Part shown: positions 16,507 through 23,936 of the stretch, piece after piece | How positions within the stretch are numbered: the stretch's first letter is position 1 | Layout of the letters: the number at the start of each line of letters is the position of its first letter | Source of the DNA: Mucilaginibacter jinjuensis | GTDB lineage: Bacteria; Bacteroidota; Bacteroidia; Sphingobacteriales; Sphingobacteriaceae | DNA length: 64,000 nt | NCBI RefSeq assembly: GCF_028596025.1 | Contig: NZ_CP117167.1 | Location: 4,402,001 to 4,466,000 of the forward strand | Reading direction: 5' to 3' | Made by a program: the position numbers and the translations under genes | The notes under the pieces: generated by a model | What the model was told of the DNA's origin: nothing | The model's database searches: none | The model's input: only the letters and a program-made list of their open reading frames with translations

Positions 16507-16887
16507 ATGGGAGAAAAGTTAGACCTACAATTCGCGTTACAGCTACTTGAGCAATTACAATCACAACAAATCAGCTTTACAGATTTTTTGAACAAAGTTT
16601 TTAATTACAATGAAGGCAAAAACTATCTGCAGATGTGTGCTGCACTAAAAGCCTACCATCATCAAAATGGCGGCGCTCCCGAAGTATTGGAGTTTGAAAT
16701 AACCCAGGTCAGCTATAATGCCGGTACATTATCAGGCAGCTTTAACTGTAAATTTAAGGTATCGTTTTTCTTTGGTTGCGATGATTTGCATATCGATAAA
16801 AACGATACGATTAGCTGGGAATTTAAGATAGATGATCATAGCTGCACCCTACACCTAACCGGCGAAGAACCCTGGAGCAGCGAGTAA
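16507..16887 (+). CDS. Conserved-looking hypothetical protein, cytoplasmic
   Basis: A 126-residue protein beginning MGEKLDLQFALQLLEQLQ. The ATG at 16507 was chosen because the longer open frame runs upstream into palindromic repeat DNA. The first half is helical and amphipathic (about 1-50). The second half alternates hydrophobic and polar residues like beta strands (VLEFEITQVSYNAGTLSGSF), with SFFFGCDDLHI and a Trp-rich end. No signal peptide or membrane helix. I do not recognise a family, and no function can be given. Confidence 0.6.
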   Translation: MGEKLDLQFALQLLEQLQSQQISFTDFLNKVFNYNEGKNYLQMCAALKAYHHQNGGAPEVLEFEITQVSYNAGTLSGSFNCKFKVSFFFGCDDLHIDKNDTISWEFKIDDHSCTLHLTGEEPWSSE

Positions 16888-16902
16888 ACAATGATGGCTT
16901 AA

Positions 16903-17112
16903 TTAAGTGGTTCTAAGTAATACAATACCGGTAAAAACAAGCCCGATACCTATAACTATAAATACGAGTGACAGCACATACAATTTGGTGTTTGTATAAA
17001 ATGCGCTCTTTTTTGAAACACGTGCCCTACGCAAAATGTACTCAAATAACCATATTCCAAAAATAAGGCAAAATACCCCGCAAAGGATGTCGATGTAAAG
17101 GTTTATGTTCAT
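16903..17112 (-). CDS. Small membrane protein with two predicted helices
   Basis: A 69-residue protein with hydrophobic segments at about 5-27 (IDILCGVFCLIFGIWLFEYI) and 46-66 (LYVLSLVFIVIGIGLVFTGI), separated by a basic loop (RRARVSKKS). It reads as a hairpin in the inner membrane with the basic loop in the cytoplasm. It is convergent with the preceding gene and has no partner. Function unknown. Confidence 0.55.
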   Translation of the reverse strand: MNINLYIDILCGVFCLIFGIWLFEYILRRARVSKKSAFYTNTKLYVLSLVFIVIGIGLVFTGIVLLRTT

Positions 17113-17357
17113 TTGGGGTCATGATGTTTTTTTAACATCTCTATACCAAATCTATAATTCTTATCGAGAAATCCTACACAAAACGTCCAACATCGCCAAA
17201 TAAACTATCAATTTAAAGTATTAGGATATTATACTTAACTATTGCTAAAAACACTGATATAAAAGTAGTTAATAAAACATACTATACACCAATATACTCA
17301 TCAACAGAACACTACCTGTGTTTGTAAATGAGTGGATTTTAAAGTTTACGGCTGATA

Positions 17358-17723
17358 CTATTTTGTATCAACCGAAACTATCCGTTTCAATAAAAAGTGA
17401 GCTGTGTTAACAGTTCGTTCACTGGTAATGGTACTGCTTACCACCGTCCAGCCTTGCGTGGCCATATAATTTAAGGCATCCGGGATGGTAATATAAGCCT
17501 GTACCTTTGCAGCCTCGGCAATATTCCGCGGGTCGTCCTTAGCCACCTGCCCATAATTTACAGTCACATTTACTTTAGTGCTGCTTAATGTCCTGTCCGA
17601 AGCTGTTAACGTGCAATAAACCTCACGCGCTTCTGCTGCAGTCATAGTTTTAGCAGGTTCAGTAGTTTGTGCCTTAACAAGCGCCGGGCTTAACAGCAAA
17701 CAGAATAATAATAGTTTTTTCAT
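17358..17723 (-). CDS. Small secreted hypothetical protein
   Basis: A 121-residue exported protein with a clean signal peptide (MKKLLLFCLLLSPALVKA, then QTTEPAK). The mature part has one cysteine and a pattern of alternating strands (STKVNVTVNYG, AHFLLKRIVSV) plus YITIPDALNYMATQGWTVVSS, which resembles short periplasmic proteins seen repeatedly in Sphingobacteriaceae. No family name can be given. Monocistronic; the 245 bases between it and the membrane protein hold only AT-rich DNA. Confidence 0.6.
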   Translation of the reverse strand: MKKLLLFCLLLSPALVKAQTTEPAKTMTAAEAREVYCTLTASDRTLSSTKVNVTVNYGQVAKDDPRNIAEAAKVQAYITIPDALNYMATQGWTVVSSTITSERTVNTAHFLLKRIVSVDTK

Positions 17724-17734
17724 GATGGTTACTA

Positions 17735-17935
17735 ATGTGCTAATTCGGTAATTTGTCTATTTGTCAATGACTTGCAGGGTTTAAATGATCGTTAATAATT
17801 GATTTAAAGGTATCGACAAATTAACTAATGAACAAATTAGTTAATTGCGGTCTCATTGCCAAATCGACAAATTAGCACATTACCTAATTGGTGCTTCCAT
17901 CGACAAATTGTCAAATCGACAAATTAACTAATTGC
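17735..17935. repeat. Second block of AATTTGTC/GCACAT word repeats
   Basis: The gap 17724-18093 is mostly made of words such as GTGCTAATTCGGTAATTTGT and, in complement, AAATCGACAAATTAGCACAT, TCGACAAATTGTCAAATCGA and ACAAATTAACTAATTG. These are the same words found in the iscS-iscU spacer 17 kb away. The left part can pair with the right part. The rest of the gap (17936-18093) holds nothing recognisable apart from the start region of the TonB receptor gene. Confidence 0.6.
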
Positions 17936-18093
17936 GCCTGTATATTCTTTCAGCGTATTCGTCGATACATATCACCTCTTAGTCGGGTCTTCAGTTACCC
18001 TTCATACTGTAAGGGCAATTTTAACGTCAATGCTCCGGTTGCCTATACCGAAAAACGGAACAGCTACCTAATGTTAAACACTTAACCGACTGG

Positions 18094-20859
18094 ATGAAAA
18101 AACTCTCCTTACCCCTATTACTATTTCTAACTATTGCCTGTACGCAACAACTACATGCCCAGGCACCACAAGCTCAAAAAATTTTAAAGAAAACCGTTGT
18201 CGACCATTTCTTTTCCTGCCCGCTGGATGCGATGCTCGATACGCTTTCGATGCAGTACAAACTGCGTTTTATTTTTGAGCGCGAACCCCTCCACACTATG
18301 GATATTGTGGAGCACTTTTTTAATGAATCGCTGCTTGATGTACTAAAAACCGTTTGCCAGAAAAACGATCTGCATTACTGGGTCGAAAATGATGGCACCA
18401 TTTACATGCTGCAACAGCCAGATGACCTGGACCGATTGAAACAGCTAAACAAGATGGACCAGACGCTCTCTAAAGTAAAACCCAAAACGCTCGATCCGCC
18501 AAAAGGTCCGCCAACGCATTTTATGTTCTCGATCTCGGGGCGTGTAGTGGATCAAAATACGGGCGAAGCTTTGCCGGGAGCCATCGTTGCAGTCCGTAAT
18601 ACCAGTTTGAGCACGGCCACCAACACCAATGGTAACTTTACCATGTTGAATGTACCTGCCGATACCTGCGTACTGGAAGTATCATTTATGGGTTACCAAC
18701 CCGATAAATTCCGGCTGGATGATACCAAGATCAAAGAGCAAATGGTGCTCACACTTTTCCCGTCCATGAATGCCCTGAGCGAGGTTGTAGTTACCGACAA
18801 GAAAAAAGGCGTTATGAACACCGACAGCAAGAAAGTGAGTGTACTGCAATTAACCCCTGCAGCACTGGATAAACTGCCTAACATTGGCGAGCGCGACATC
18901 CTCCGCTCTTTCCAACTGATGCCCGGTGTGAGTGGCAGTAACGAATCATCATCCGGAGCCTACGTTCGCGGTGGTACACCCGATCAGAACCTCGTGACCT
19001 TTGATGGCTTTACTGTTTACCAGGTAGATCACCTTTATGGTTTCTACAGCGCATTTAACCCTAACGCCGTGCGCGATGTGGAAATGTACAAAGGCGGTTA
19101 CTCGGCCAAATATGGCGGCAGGTTATCGGCCGTTACCGAGATTCGCGGCAAGGATGGTAACAAAAACGAGCTCAATATTGGTGGCGATATCAGCTTACTG
19201 AGCCTTAACCTGTATGCCGAAACCCCGCTGAATAAAAACTCATCGGCGTTGGTCTCTTTCCGCCGGTCGTACCAGGGGCCATTGTATGATAAGATCTTCG
19301 GCCAGTTCAACAAAAGTACTGCCATAGGCGGTGGCGGCCCGGGTGGTGGCCGCGGTTTTATGAACCAGACTACCCCTTCATCATACTTTTATGATTTGAA
19401 TGCCAAGTACACCTACTCACCTTCTGACAAAAATTCGTTCAGCTGGACGTATTACTCGGGTACTGATCACCTGGATAATAGCCGAGATTTAAATTTTCCC
19501 TCATTCGTAGCCAGCTACAGCAGCGATTTACGGATGAATGATTATACCAAATCTGGCAACGTGGGTACAAGCGGTAAATGGGTAAGCACCTGGGGTAAAA
19601 AACTATTCTCAACCACCGTGCTCAGCTACTCGCAATTTAACAGCGACCATAACCAGGGTACAACAGGTACAGTAACCGATAGCGGTACTACCACCAACGT
19701 AAACAACGGCATACTGGAGCATAACCGCCTGCGCGACCTCAGCCTCAAATCTGACTGGGAATGGCAAGCGGGATCTAAGTATAAAGTGTTATTCGGTGCT
19801 TATGGTTCTTACCTCAACATCGATTATGATTATACACAGAATGATACCATATCACTTATTAGTCAGCATAATACAGGAGAAATTGCAGGTAGTTATGCCG
19901 AATTAGAATACGATCCTAATAACAAGTTGCATATACAACCGGGCATTCGCGAAACCTATTATTCGCCTACAGGAAAGTTATATACCGAGCCCCGGTTTAA
20001 TGCCACCTATCACCTTACAGACCGCTTTAACCTAAAGGTCGCCGGCGGCCGTTTCTACCAGTTTACTAACCAGGTAACCCGTGAAGATATTTTAAACGGT
20101 AACCGTACCTTCTGGACATTGGCCGATGGCAAAACCATGCCGGTAAGCAGCGCCAACCACTACATCGCTGGTTTTAACTACGAAACCAAAGATTTCTTAA
20201 TTGATGTAGAAGGCTATTATAAACAGTTAGACGGCCTAACCCAATACTCCATCAGGCAACAAGGCGGCGAAGGTTTTAGAAGCGTTGGTACCACCGCAAC
20301 CATTACCGAAAACTACTATGTAGGTAATGGCTGGGCAAAGGGTATCGAGGTATTATTGCAGAAAAAGGTTGGTGTATACACCGGCTGGATAGCTTATACA
20401 CTGGCACAATCTAAAAGCAAATTCGCTGCTTATGGTACAGATTATTTCCCGTCTGATCAGGATGTGCGTAACGAGTTTAAATCCATCAACATGTACCACC
20501 TGCAGCGCTGGAGCTTTGCTGCTACCTGGATCTACAGTACCGGCAAACCCTACACCGCACCGCTGGGCAGCTACACCATTAACACAGTTGATGGCAACAA
20601 GCAGACCTACTTAACCATTAGCGATAAAAACGGAGAGCGTTTACCAGCCTATCACCGCCTCGATCTATCAGCCACTTACGATCTGTTGAAGATTAGCGGC
20701 AATAAAGTAGGCAGCATCGGTTTCAGCTTATTTAATGCTTATAATCACACCAATATCTGGTACAAACAATACAGTATACAAAACAACCAAGTGGTAATTT
20801 CAAATGTAAACTACTTGGGCATGACACCTAATATAACCCTTAGCTTAAGATGGAAATAA
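18094..20859 (+). CDS. TonB-dependent receptor with N-terminal STN domain
   Basis: Outer-membrane transporter of 921 residues. After a signal peptide (about 1-22, QQLHAQA) comes an STN (secretin/TonB N-terminal) domain (about 35-110: LDAMLDTLSMQYKLRFIFER). A carboxypeptidase-regulatory-like domain follows (about 148-225: ISGRVVDQNTGEALPGAIVA), then the plug (about 250-370: ILRSFQLMPGVSGSNESSSG, YVRGGTPDQNLVTFDG) and the barrel, ending NITLSLRWK. STN domains often signal to FecR/sigma-factor systems, but neither is encoded nearby. It overlaps the DUF4249 gene by 10 bases, the usual partner of this receptor type. Substrate unknown. Confidence 0.92.
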   Translation: MKKLSLPLLLFLTIACTQQLHAQAPQAQKILKKTVVDHFFSCPLDAMLDTLSMQYKLRFIFEREPLHTMDIVEHFFNESLLDVLKTVCQKNDLHYWVENDGTIYMLQQPDDLDRLKQLNKMDQTLSKVKPKTLDPPKGPPTHFMFSISGRVVDQNTGEALPGAIVAVRNTSLSTATNTNGNFTMLNVPADTCVLEVSFMGYQPDKFRLDDTKIKEQMVLTLFPSMNALSEVVVTDKKKGVMNTDSKKVSVLQLTPAALDKLPNIGERDILRSFQLMPGVSGSNESSSGAYVRGGTPDQNLVTFDGFTVYQVDHLYGFYSAFNPNAVRDVEMYKGGYSAKYGGRLSAVTEIRGKDGNKNELNIGGDISLLSLNLYAETPLNKNSSALVSFRRSYQGPLYDKIFGQFNKSTAIGGGGPGGGRGFMNQTTPSSYFYDLNAKYTYSPSDKNSFSWTYYSGTDHLDNSRDLNFPSFVASYSSDLRMNDYTKSGNVGTSGKWVSTWGKKLFSTTVLSYSQFNSDHNQGTTGTVTDSGTTTNVNNGILEHNRLRDLSLKSDWEWQAGSKYKVLFGAYGSYLNIDYDYTQNDTISLISQHNTGEIAGSYAELEYDPNNKLHIQPGIRETYYSPTGKLYTEPRFNATYHLTDRFNLKVAGGRFYQFTNQVTREDILNGNRTFWTLADGKTMPVSSANHYIAGFNYETKDFLIDVEGYYKQLDGLTQYSIRQQGGEGFRSVGTTATITENYYVGNGWAKGIEVLLQKKVGVYTGWIAYTLAQSKSKFAAYGTDYFPSDQDVRNEFKSINMYHLQRWSFAATWIYSTGKPYTAPLGSYTINTVDGNKQTYLTISDKNGERLPAYHRLDLSATYDLLKISGNKVGSIGFSLFNAYNHTNIWYKQYSIQNNQVVISNVNYLGMTPNITLSLRWK

Positions 20860-21653
20860 AAATACACCAAATGTTTTTTACCCTGATGATACTTGGCGTG
20901 CTGGCTTTTTCATCATGTACTAAAACCTCTGTTGATACCGCAATCAGCAACAAACCTGTGGTTGTCGGTTACTTAATACCGGGCCAGCCTATCAGCGTAA
21001 AAATATATCAGCAAAAACAATTAACAGATACCGCTACTTATGGAGCAGCCATAAAAGGCCTTGCGCTTACCCTGTCTGACGGCAGCAAAACAGTATCGCT
21101 CACAGAAAGCGCAGCAGGTACTTATACTTACGCCGATAATACCTTTTTGGTGACAGGTAAAACCTATACGCTACAGTTTAGCTACCTAAACACACAGGTA
21201 TCGGCGCAAACTGTAATGCCAGAGAAACCGCAGAATTACACAGCCACCAAAACCACCATTAACCTGCCAACGGGTACATCATCATCAATTTCAGATTCTG
21301 TGGCAACCACTTTCCGCTGGAGCAACCCCGATTCGGTTTACCATGTTATTGCTTTTAAAAATGATGATACGGCACCTTTCCAGGTTAACTCGCGTGGTAA
21401 CCCGCCTGTAAACTTTACGGTTAACGTAAATAAAACGATAGAGTACCAGATGCTGTACCGCTCGTTTAACTACATCGGTATTTACCGGGCCATATTGCTG
21501 AGTGTAGATAAAGAGTACATCAATTTGCTGAATAACCAATCGGGCTCATCATCACAAAACCTGGCCAACATACCCACCAACGTAAACAACGGATTGGGTA
21601 TTTTTACCGCCATGCAGGCAGATACTATTAAGCTTACGCTTACACAATACTAA
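20850..21653 (+). CDS. DUF4249-family outer-membrane lipoprotein
   Basis: A 267-residue exported lipoprotein. The hydrophobic N-terminus ends in the lipobox LAFSSC (Cys near residue 23). The mature part begins with the family pattern of a short beta-sandwich (VVVGYLIPGQPISVKIYQQK) and contains the SLTESAAGTYTYADN and KTYTLQFSY repeats of strands. DUF4249 proteins are found next to STN-type TonB receptors in Bacteroidota and presumably form a surface-exposed partner. Start overlaps the receptor stop, so translation is probably coupled. Confidence 0.8.
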   Translation: MEIKIHQMFFTLMILGVLAFSSCTKTSVDTAISNKPVVVGYLIPGQPISVKIYQQKQLTDTATYGAAIKGLALTLSDGSKTVSLTESAAGTYTYADNTFLVTGKTYTLQFSYLNTQVSAQTVMPEKPQNYTATKTTINLPTGTSSSISDSVATTFRWSNPDSVYHVIAFKNDDTAPFQVNSRGNPPVNFTVNVNKTIEYQMLYRSFNYIGIYRAILLSVDKEYINLLNNQSGSSSQNLANIPTNVNNGLGIFTAMQADTIKLTLTQY

Positions 21654-21681
21654 ACAAAAACAACAATCCCCCCTCCATAAG

Positions 21682-21710
21682 AAAGCCCCGGTGTAATGCC
21701 GGGGCTTCTT
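21682..21710 (+). terminator. Terminator of the receptor-DUF4249 operon
   Basis: The stem AAGCCCCGG/CCGGGGCTT with a 7-base loop is followed by CTTTGGTTT, 28 bases after the stop. Confidence 0.85.
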
Positions 21711-21809
21711 TGGTTTAATAACACTTTTTGTAGTTAATTAACGCCATAACACCAATCGTTTGTCAGTGCTAATACGAACGTCAGTCCCGCTCAATCGCCG
21801 CGGGTAGGC

Positions 21810-21902
21810 TGTTACTTTTGGCTTGATCCAAAAGTAACCAAAAGATCAAGACGCAAAAAAGCTCCACCGCACAAGTCCATTACACGGCCACGCTTTTGCG
21901 TC
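21810..21902. repeat. Nested inverted repeats (GTTACTTTTGG and GACGCAAAA)
   Basis: GTTACTTTTGG/CCAAAAGTAAC (21810-21837) is a perfect 11-base hairpin with the loop CTTGAT. Immediately after it GACGCAAAA (21849-21857) pairs with TTTTGCGTC (21893-21901). The whole 643-base gap 21654-22296 holds no gene; it contains the operon terminator, this element, GC-rich sequence, and the dispersed repeat at 22050. Confidence 0.55.
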
Positions 21903-22049
21903 AGGGCCACCGCTCGCATGGCGCGCAAATCATAAGACCGAGTCCACCACTACCTTAACATATCCTCTCCTCATGCAGCATTGGTAATGTTGCGGTAACC
22001 ACTGTCCCTGCCTAACCACTGTACTCAGTAGCAACAGGACCCGGCTGCG

Positions 22050-22262
22050 ACTTTTCTTTTTGGTTCATTTTTCTTTTGAGAGAAAAGAAAAAGAACATCC
22101 ACTGACGATGATAACTCTCACTACCCCTCCTAATGAAGAACGGACTCTGCAGTAATGGAAGGAAGTGCGCATAGGTCTGAGATTATTAATGTCGTGTTTG
22201 TTTTTATAGGTATTAATGAGCTCCCTACGGTCGGTTGTCTTCGTTCCTCGCAATGACGCGTA
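22050..22262. repeat. Dispersed ~210-base repeat, copy A
   Basis: The reverse complement of this region matches 38630-38835 along its length by eye, including an uninterrupted 22-base match (22171-22192 against 38696-38717) and shared segments GGTATTAATGAGCTC and TACGGTCGGTTGTCTTCGT. One end carries the CCTCGCAATGACG terminus of the small palindromic elements, and the other carries an AAAGAAAA/TTTTCTTT hairpin. No open frame is conserved between copies. Confidence 0.7.
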
Positions 22263-22296
22263 AGAGGATTTTAACTGCTACTGCAACTAACCCCTG

Positions 22297-22479
22297 CTAC
22301 TTCTCCTCCTCCTTCTCCACTAACCTCATCCCACACTTAGGGCAAACGCCTGGCTTTTCGGAACAAACATCTTTATCCATTACGCAGGTGTATTTACACT
22401 TGGCTGCGGTTTGCTTTTTCGGTGCAGGTTGTGCGCATCCGGCTAACACAACCGCTAAAATGATTACTAATCTTTTCAT
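22297..22479 (-). CDS. Small heavy-metal-binding lipoprotein
   Basis: A 60-residue lipoprotein: MKRLVIILAVVLAGC with a good lipobox (VLAGC, Cys15), a short linker, then one heavy-metal-binding domain. KYTCVMDKDVCSEKPGVCPKCGM follows the YTCPMHP/PGxCPxCGM pattern of the HMBD domain known from copper and heavy-metal efflux proteins. The ATG at 22479 was chosen over a longer frame because it gives a clean signal peptide and lies 2 bases after the PepSY gene end. Last gene of a four-gene operon. It may bind copper or another soft metal in the periplasm. Confidence 0.8.
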   Translation of the reverse strand: MKRLVIILAVVLAGCAQPAPKKQTAAKCKYTCVMDKDVCSEKPGVCPKCGMRLVEKEEEK

Positions 22480-22481
22480 TG

Positions 22482-23936
22482 TTAATTGTTTTTGATGAAG
22501 GCTGCAAAACCGAATAAAGATGCTACGAGAATCCCCAAGGCGGCCAACATGGTTACAATGTCGCGGATATCTTTGCCTGCCCAAGTCATCCCGAAATATT
22601 TGTGGAGGAAAATGAAGGATAAGCCCTCAGCCCTGTCAATCCCGGCGGTTTTGGTTGATAGTTTGGCTGTAGCTGTTTCTACATACCAGTTTTCGCCTTT
22701 ATAACTCACCTGTTCTACCGGGAGGCGTTTGTTGTTGAAGCCGTAATCGTTGTTAAACTGTTTAATCAGCGTTACAGAATCAGGTTTTGAAGATGACCGA
22801 CCATCAATAGCCCGATAATAACCAGCCAGTGAAATAGCCAATTGCTGATCGCCATCTTTTAACAATTCACCATTTTGTACATCCACATAATCCATCTGCT
22901 TATTCTTTTTCAATACCTGATAATAAACATGGTTGTTGAATTTGATAACAGATACTTTGCGGATTACACTATCCGCTACAGGCAAATTCAGGTTAGACTG
23001 TACCAACTCGTTACGATTAATCCGCTGCTCAAATGGCTTACTCTCTGGCTTCAAATTATGCAGTTTAACCAATAAGTGAAAAGCGGCACTTATAACAAAC
23101 GTGAGCATCACAAAAGAAACAATCAGCCCCAGCTGGCGATGGAAACGGTGTACAAAACGTTTGTCCTCCCCTCCTTTAGCTTTACGTTTTTGGGCGATCT
23201 CTTTAAACCGTTTCCAAAATAAGCCGTAAACGGTTACACCTGTCAGTAATGAAACAAATAATAGACCGATTATACAGGTTAGCACAATGATCCGCAGTTT
23301 TTCACCACCGGCTTCGCCCAAAAATTGCCAGGTATGAAACTCTTCGAACAAGCCCAGCATAATTTTGCGGGTATTATTGTTGAAGGTGGCCAGGCGACTC
23401 TGACCTGTTTCTACATAAATGGTCATACCATCGGGCCGGTTTAACTGAACTTTCCAGACTGGTAACAGGTGATTAATGGGCTGATATTCGCTATCAAATT
23501 TGGTTTGCAGCCTGATCCGTTTAACTGGCGAGATCGAATCTTCGGTAAAAAATCGCGTCAAATAAACAGCATAAGCCTGATCCCCATCCGGAAATAATGA
23601 TCCATTAGTGGCCGAATAATATTTGTACGTACTATCTTTTAACAGCACCTGATACCAGGTGCTGTTATTAAAATTAACCAAACCAAAATTGCGGATCTGT
23701 CCCAAATGGTTTTGATCCATCACTTGCTGAACGGATAGTTTAGGCTGCATTTTATCCTGCGTTAGTGGTTTAAATACCTCCTGAGGAATAAATGGCCTAA
23801 ACCAGTTCGACATAAAGGGGTGCGACAAACCACTCAGCGTCCAGCAGATCACCGGTACTAAGGCAATGAGCCCTACCATGCGGTGCAGCTGATAGAAGTT
23901 TTTACGCAGTTTGTTTTTCAATTTACTTTCCATCAT
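22482..23936 (-). CDS. PepSY-associated membrane protein
   Basis: Inner-membrane protein of 484 residues of the PepSY_TM type. Helices are seen at about 18-38 (MVGLIALVPVICWTLSGLSH), 210-235 (IIVLTCIIGLLFVSLLTGV), 265-290 and 455-478 (MLAALGILVASLFGFAAF), with two large periplasmic PepSY-like regions (FRPF to the second helix, and residues about 300-450). Such proteins commonly sit beside TonB siderophore or metal receptors and may reduce or release the imported metal. The start overlaps the receptor stop by one base (TAATG), so translation is coupled. Confidence 0.85.
   Translation of the reverse strand: MMESKLKNKLRKNFYQLHRMVGLIALVPVICWTLSGLSHPFMSNWFRPFIPQEVFKPLTQDKMQPKLSVQQVMDQNHLGQIRNFGLVNFNNSTWYQVLLKDSTYKYYSATNGSLFPDGDQAYAVYLTRFFTEDSISPVKRIRLQTKFDSEYQPINHLLPVWKVQLNRPDGMTIYVETGQSRLATFNNNTRKIMLGLFEEFHTWQFLGEAGGEKLRIIVLTCIIGLLFVSLLTGVTVYGLFWKRFKEIAQKRKAKGGEDKRFVHRFHRQLGLIVSFVMLTFVISAAFHLLVKLHNLKPESKPFEQRINRNELVQSNLNLPVADSVIRKVSVIKFNNHVYYQVLKKNKQMDYVDVQNGELLKDGDQQLAISLAGYYRAIDGRSSSKPDSVTLIKQFNNDYGFNNKRLPVEQVSYKGENWYVETATAKLSTKTAGIDRAEGLSFIFLHKYFGMTWAGKDIRDIVTMLAALGILVASLFGFAAFIKNN

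Noticed and set aside
17888..18085. 65-residue frame before the STN-type TonB gene
   Set aside because: Begins inside a word repeat and shows no protein-like pattern; treated as intergenic.
22065..22253. 62-residue minus-strand frame
   Set aside because: Lies wholly within the dispersed 210-base repeat and is not preserved in the second copy at 38.7 kb.
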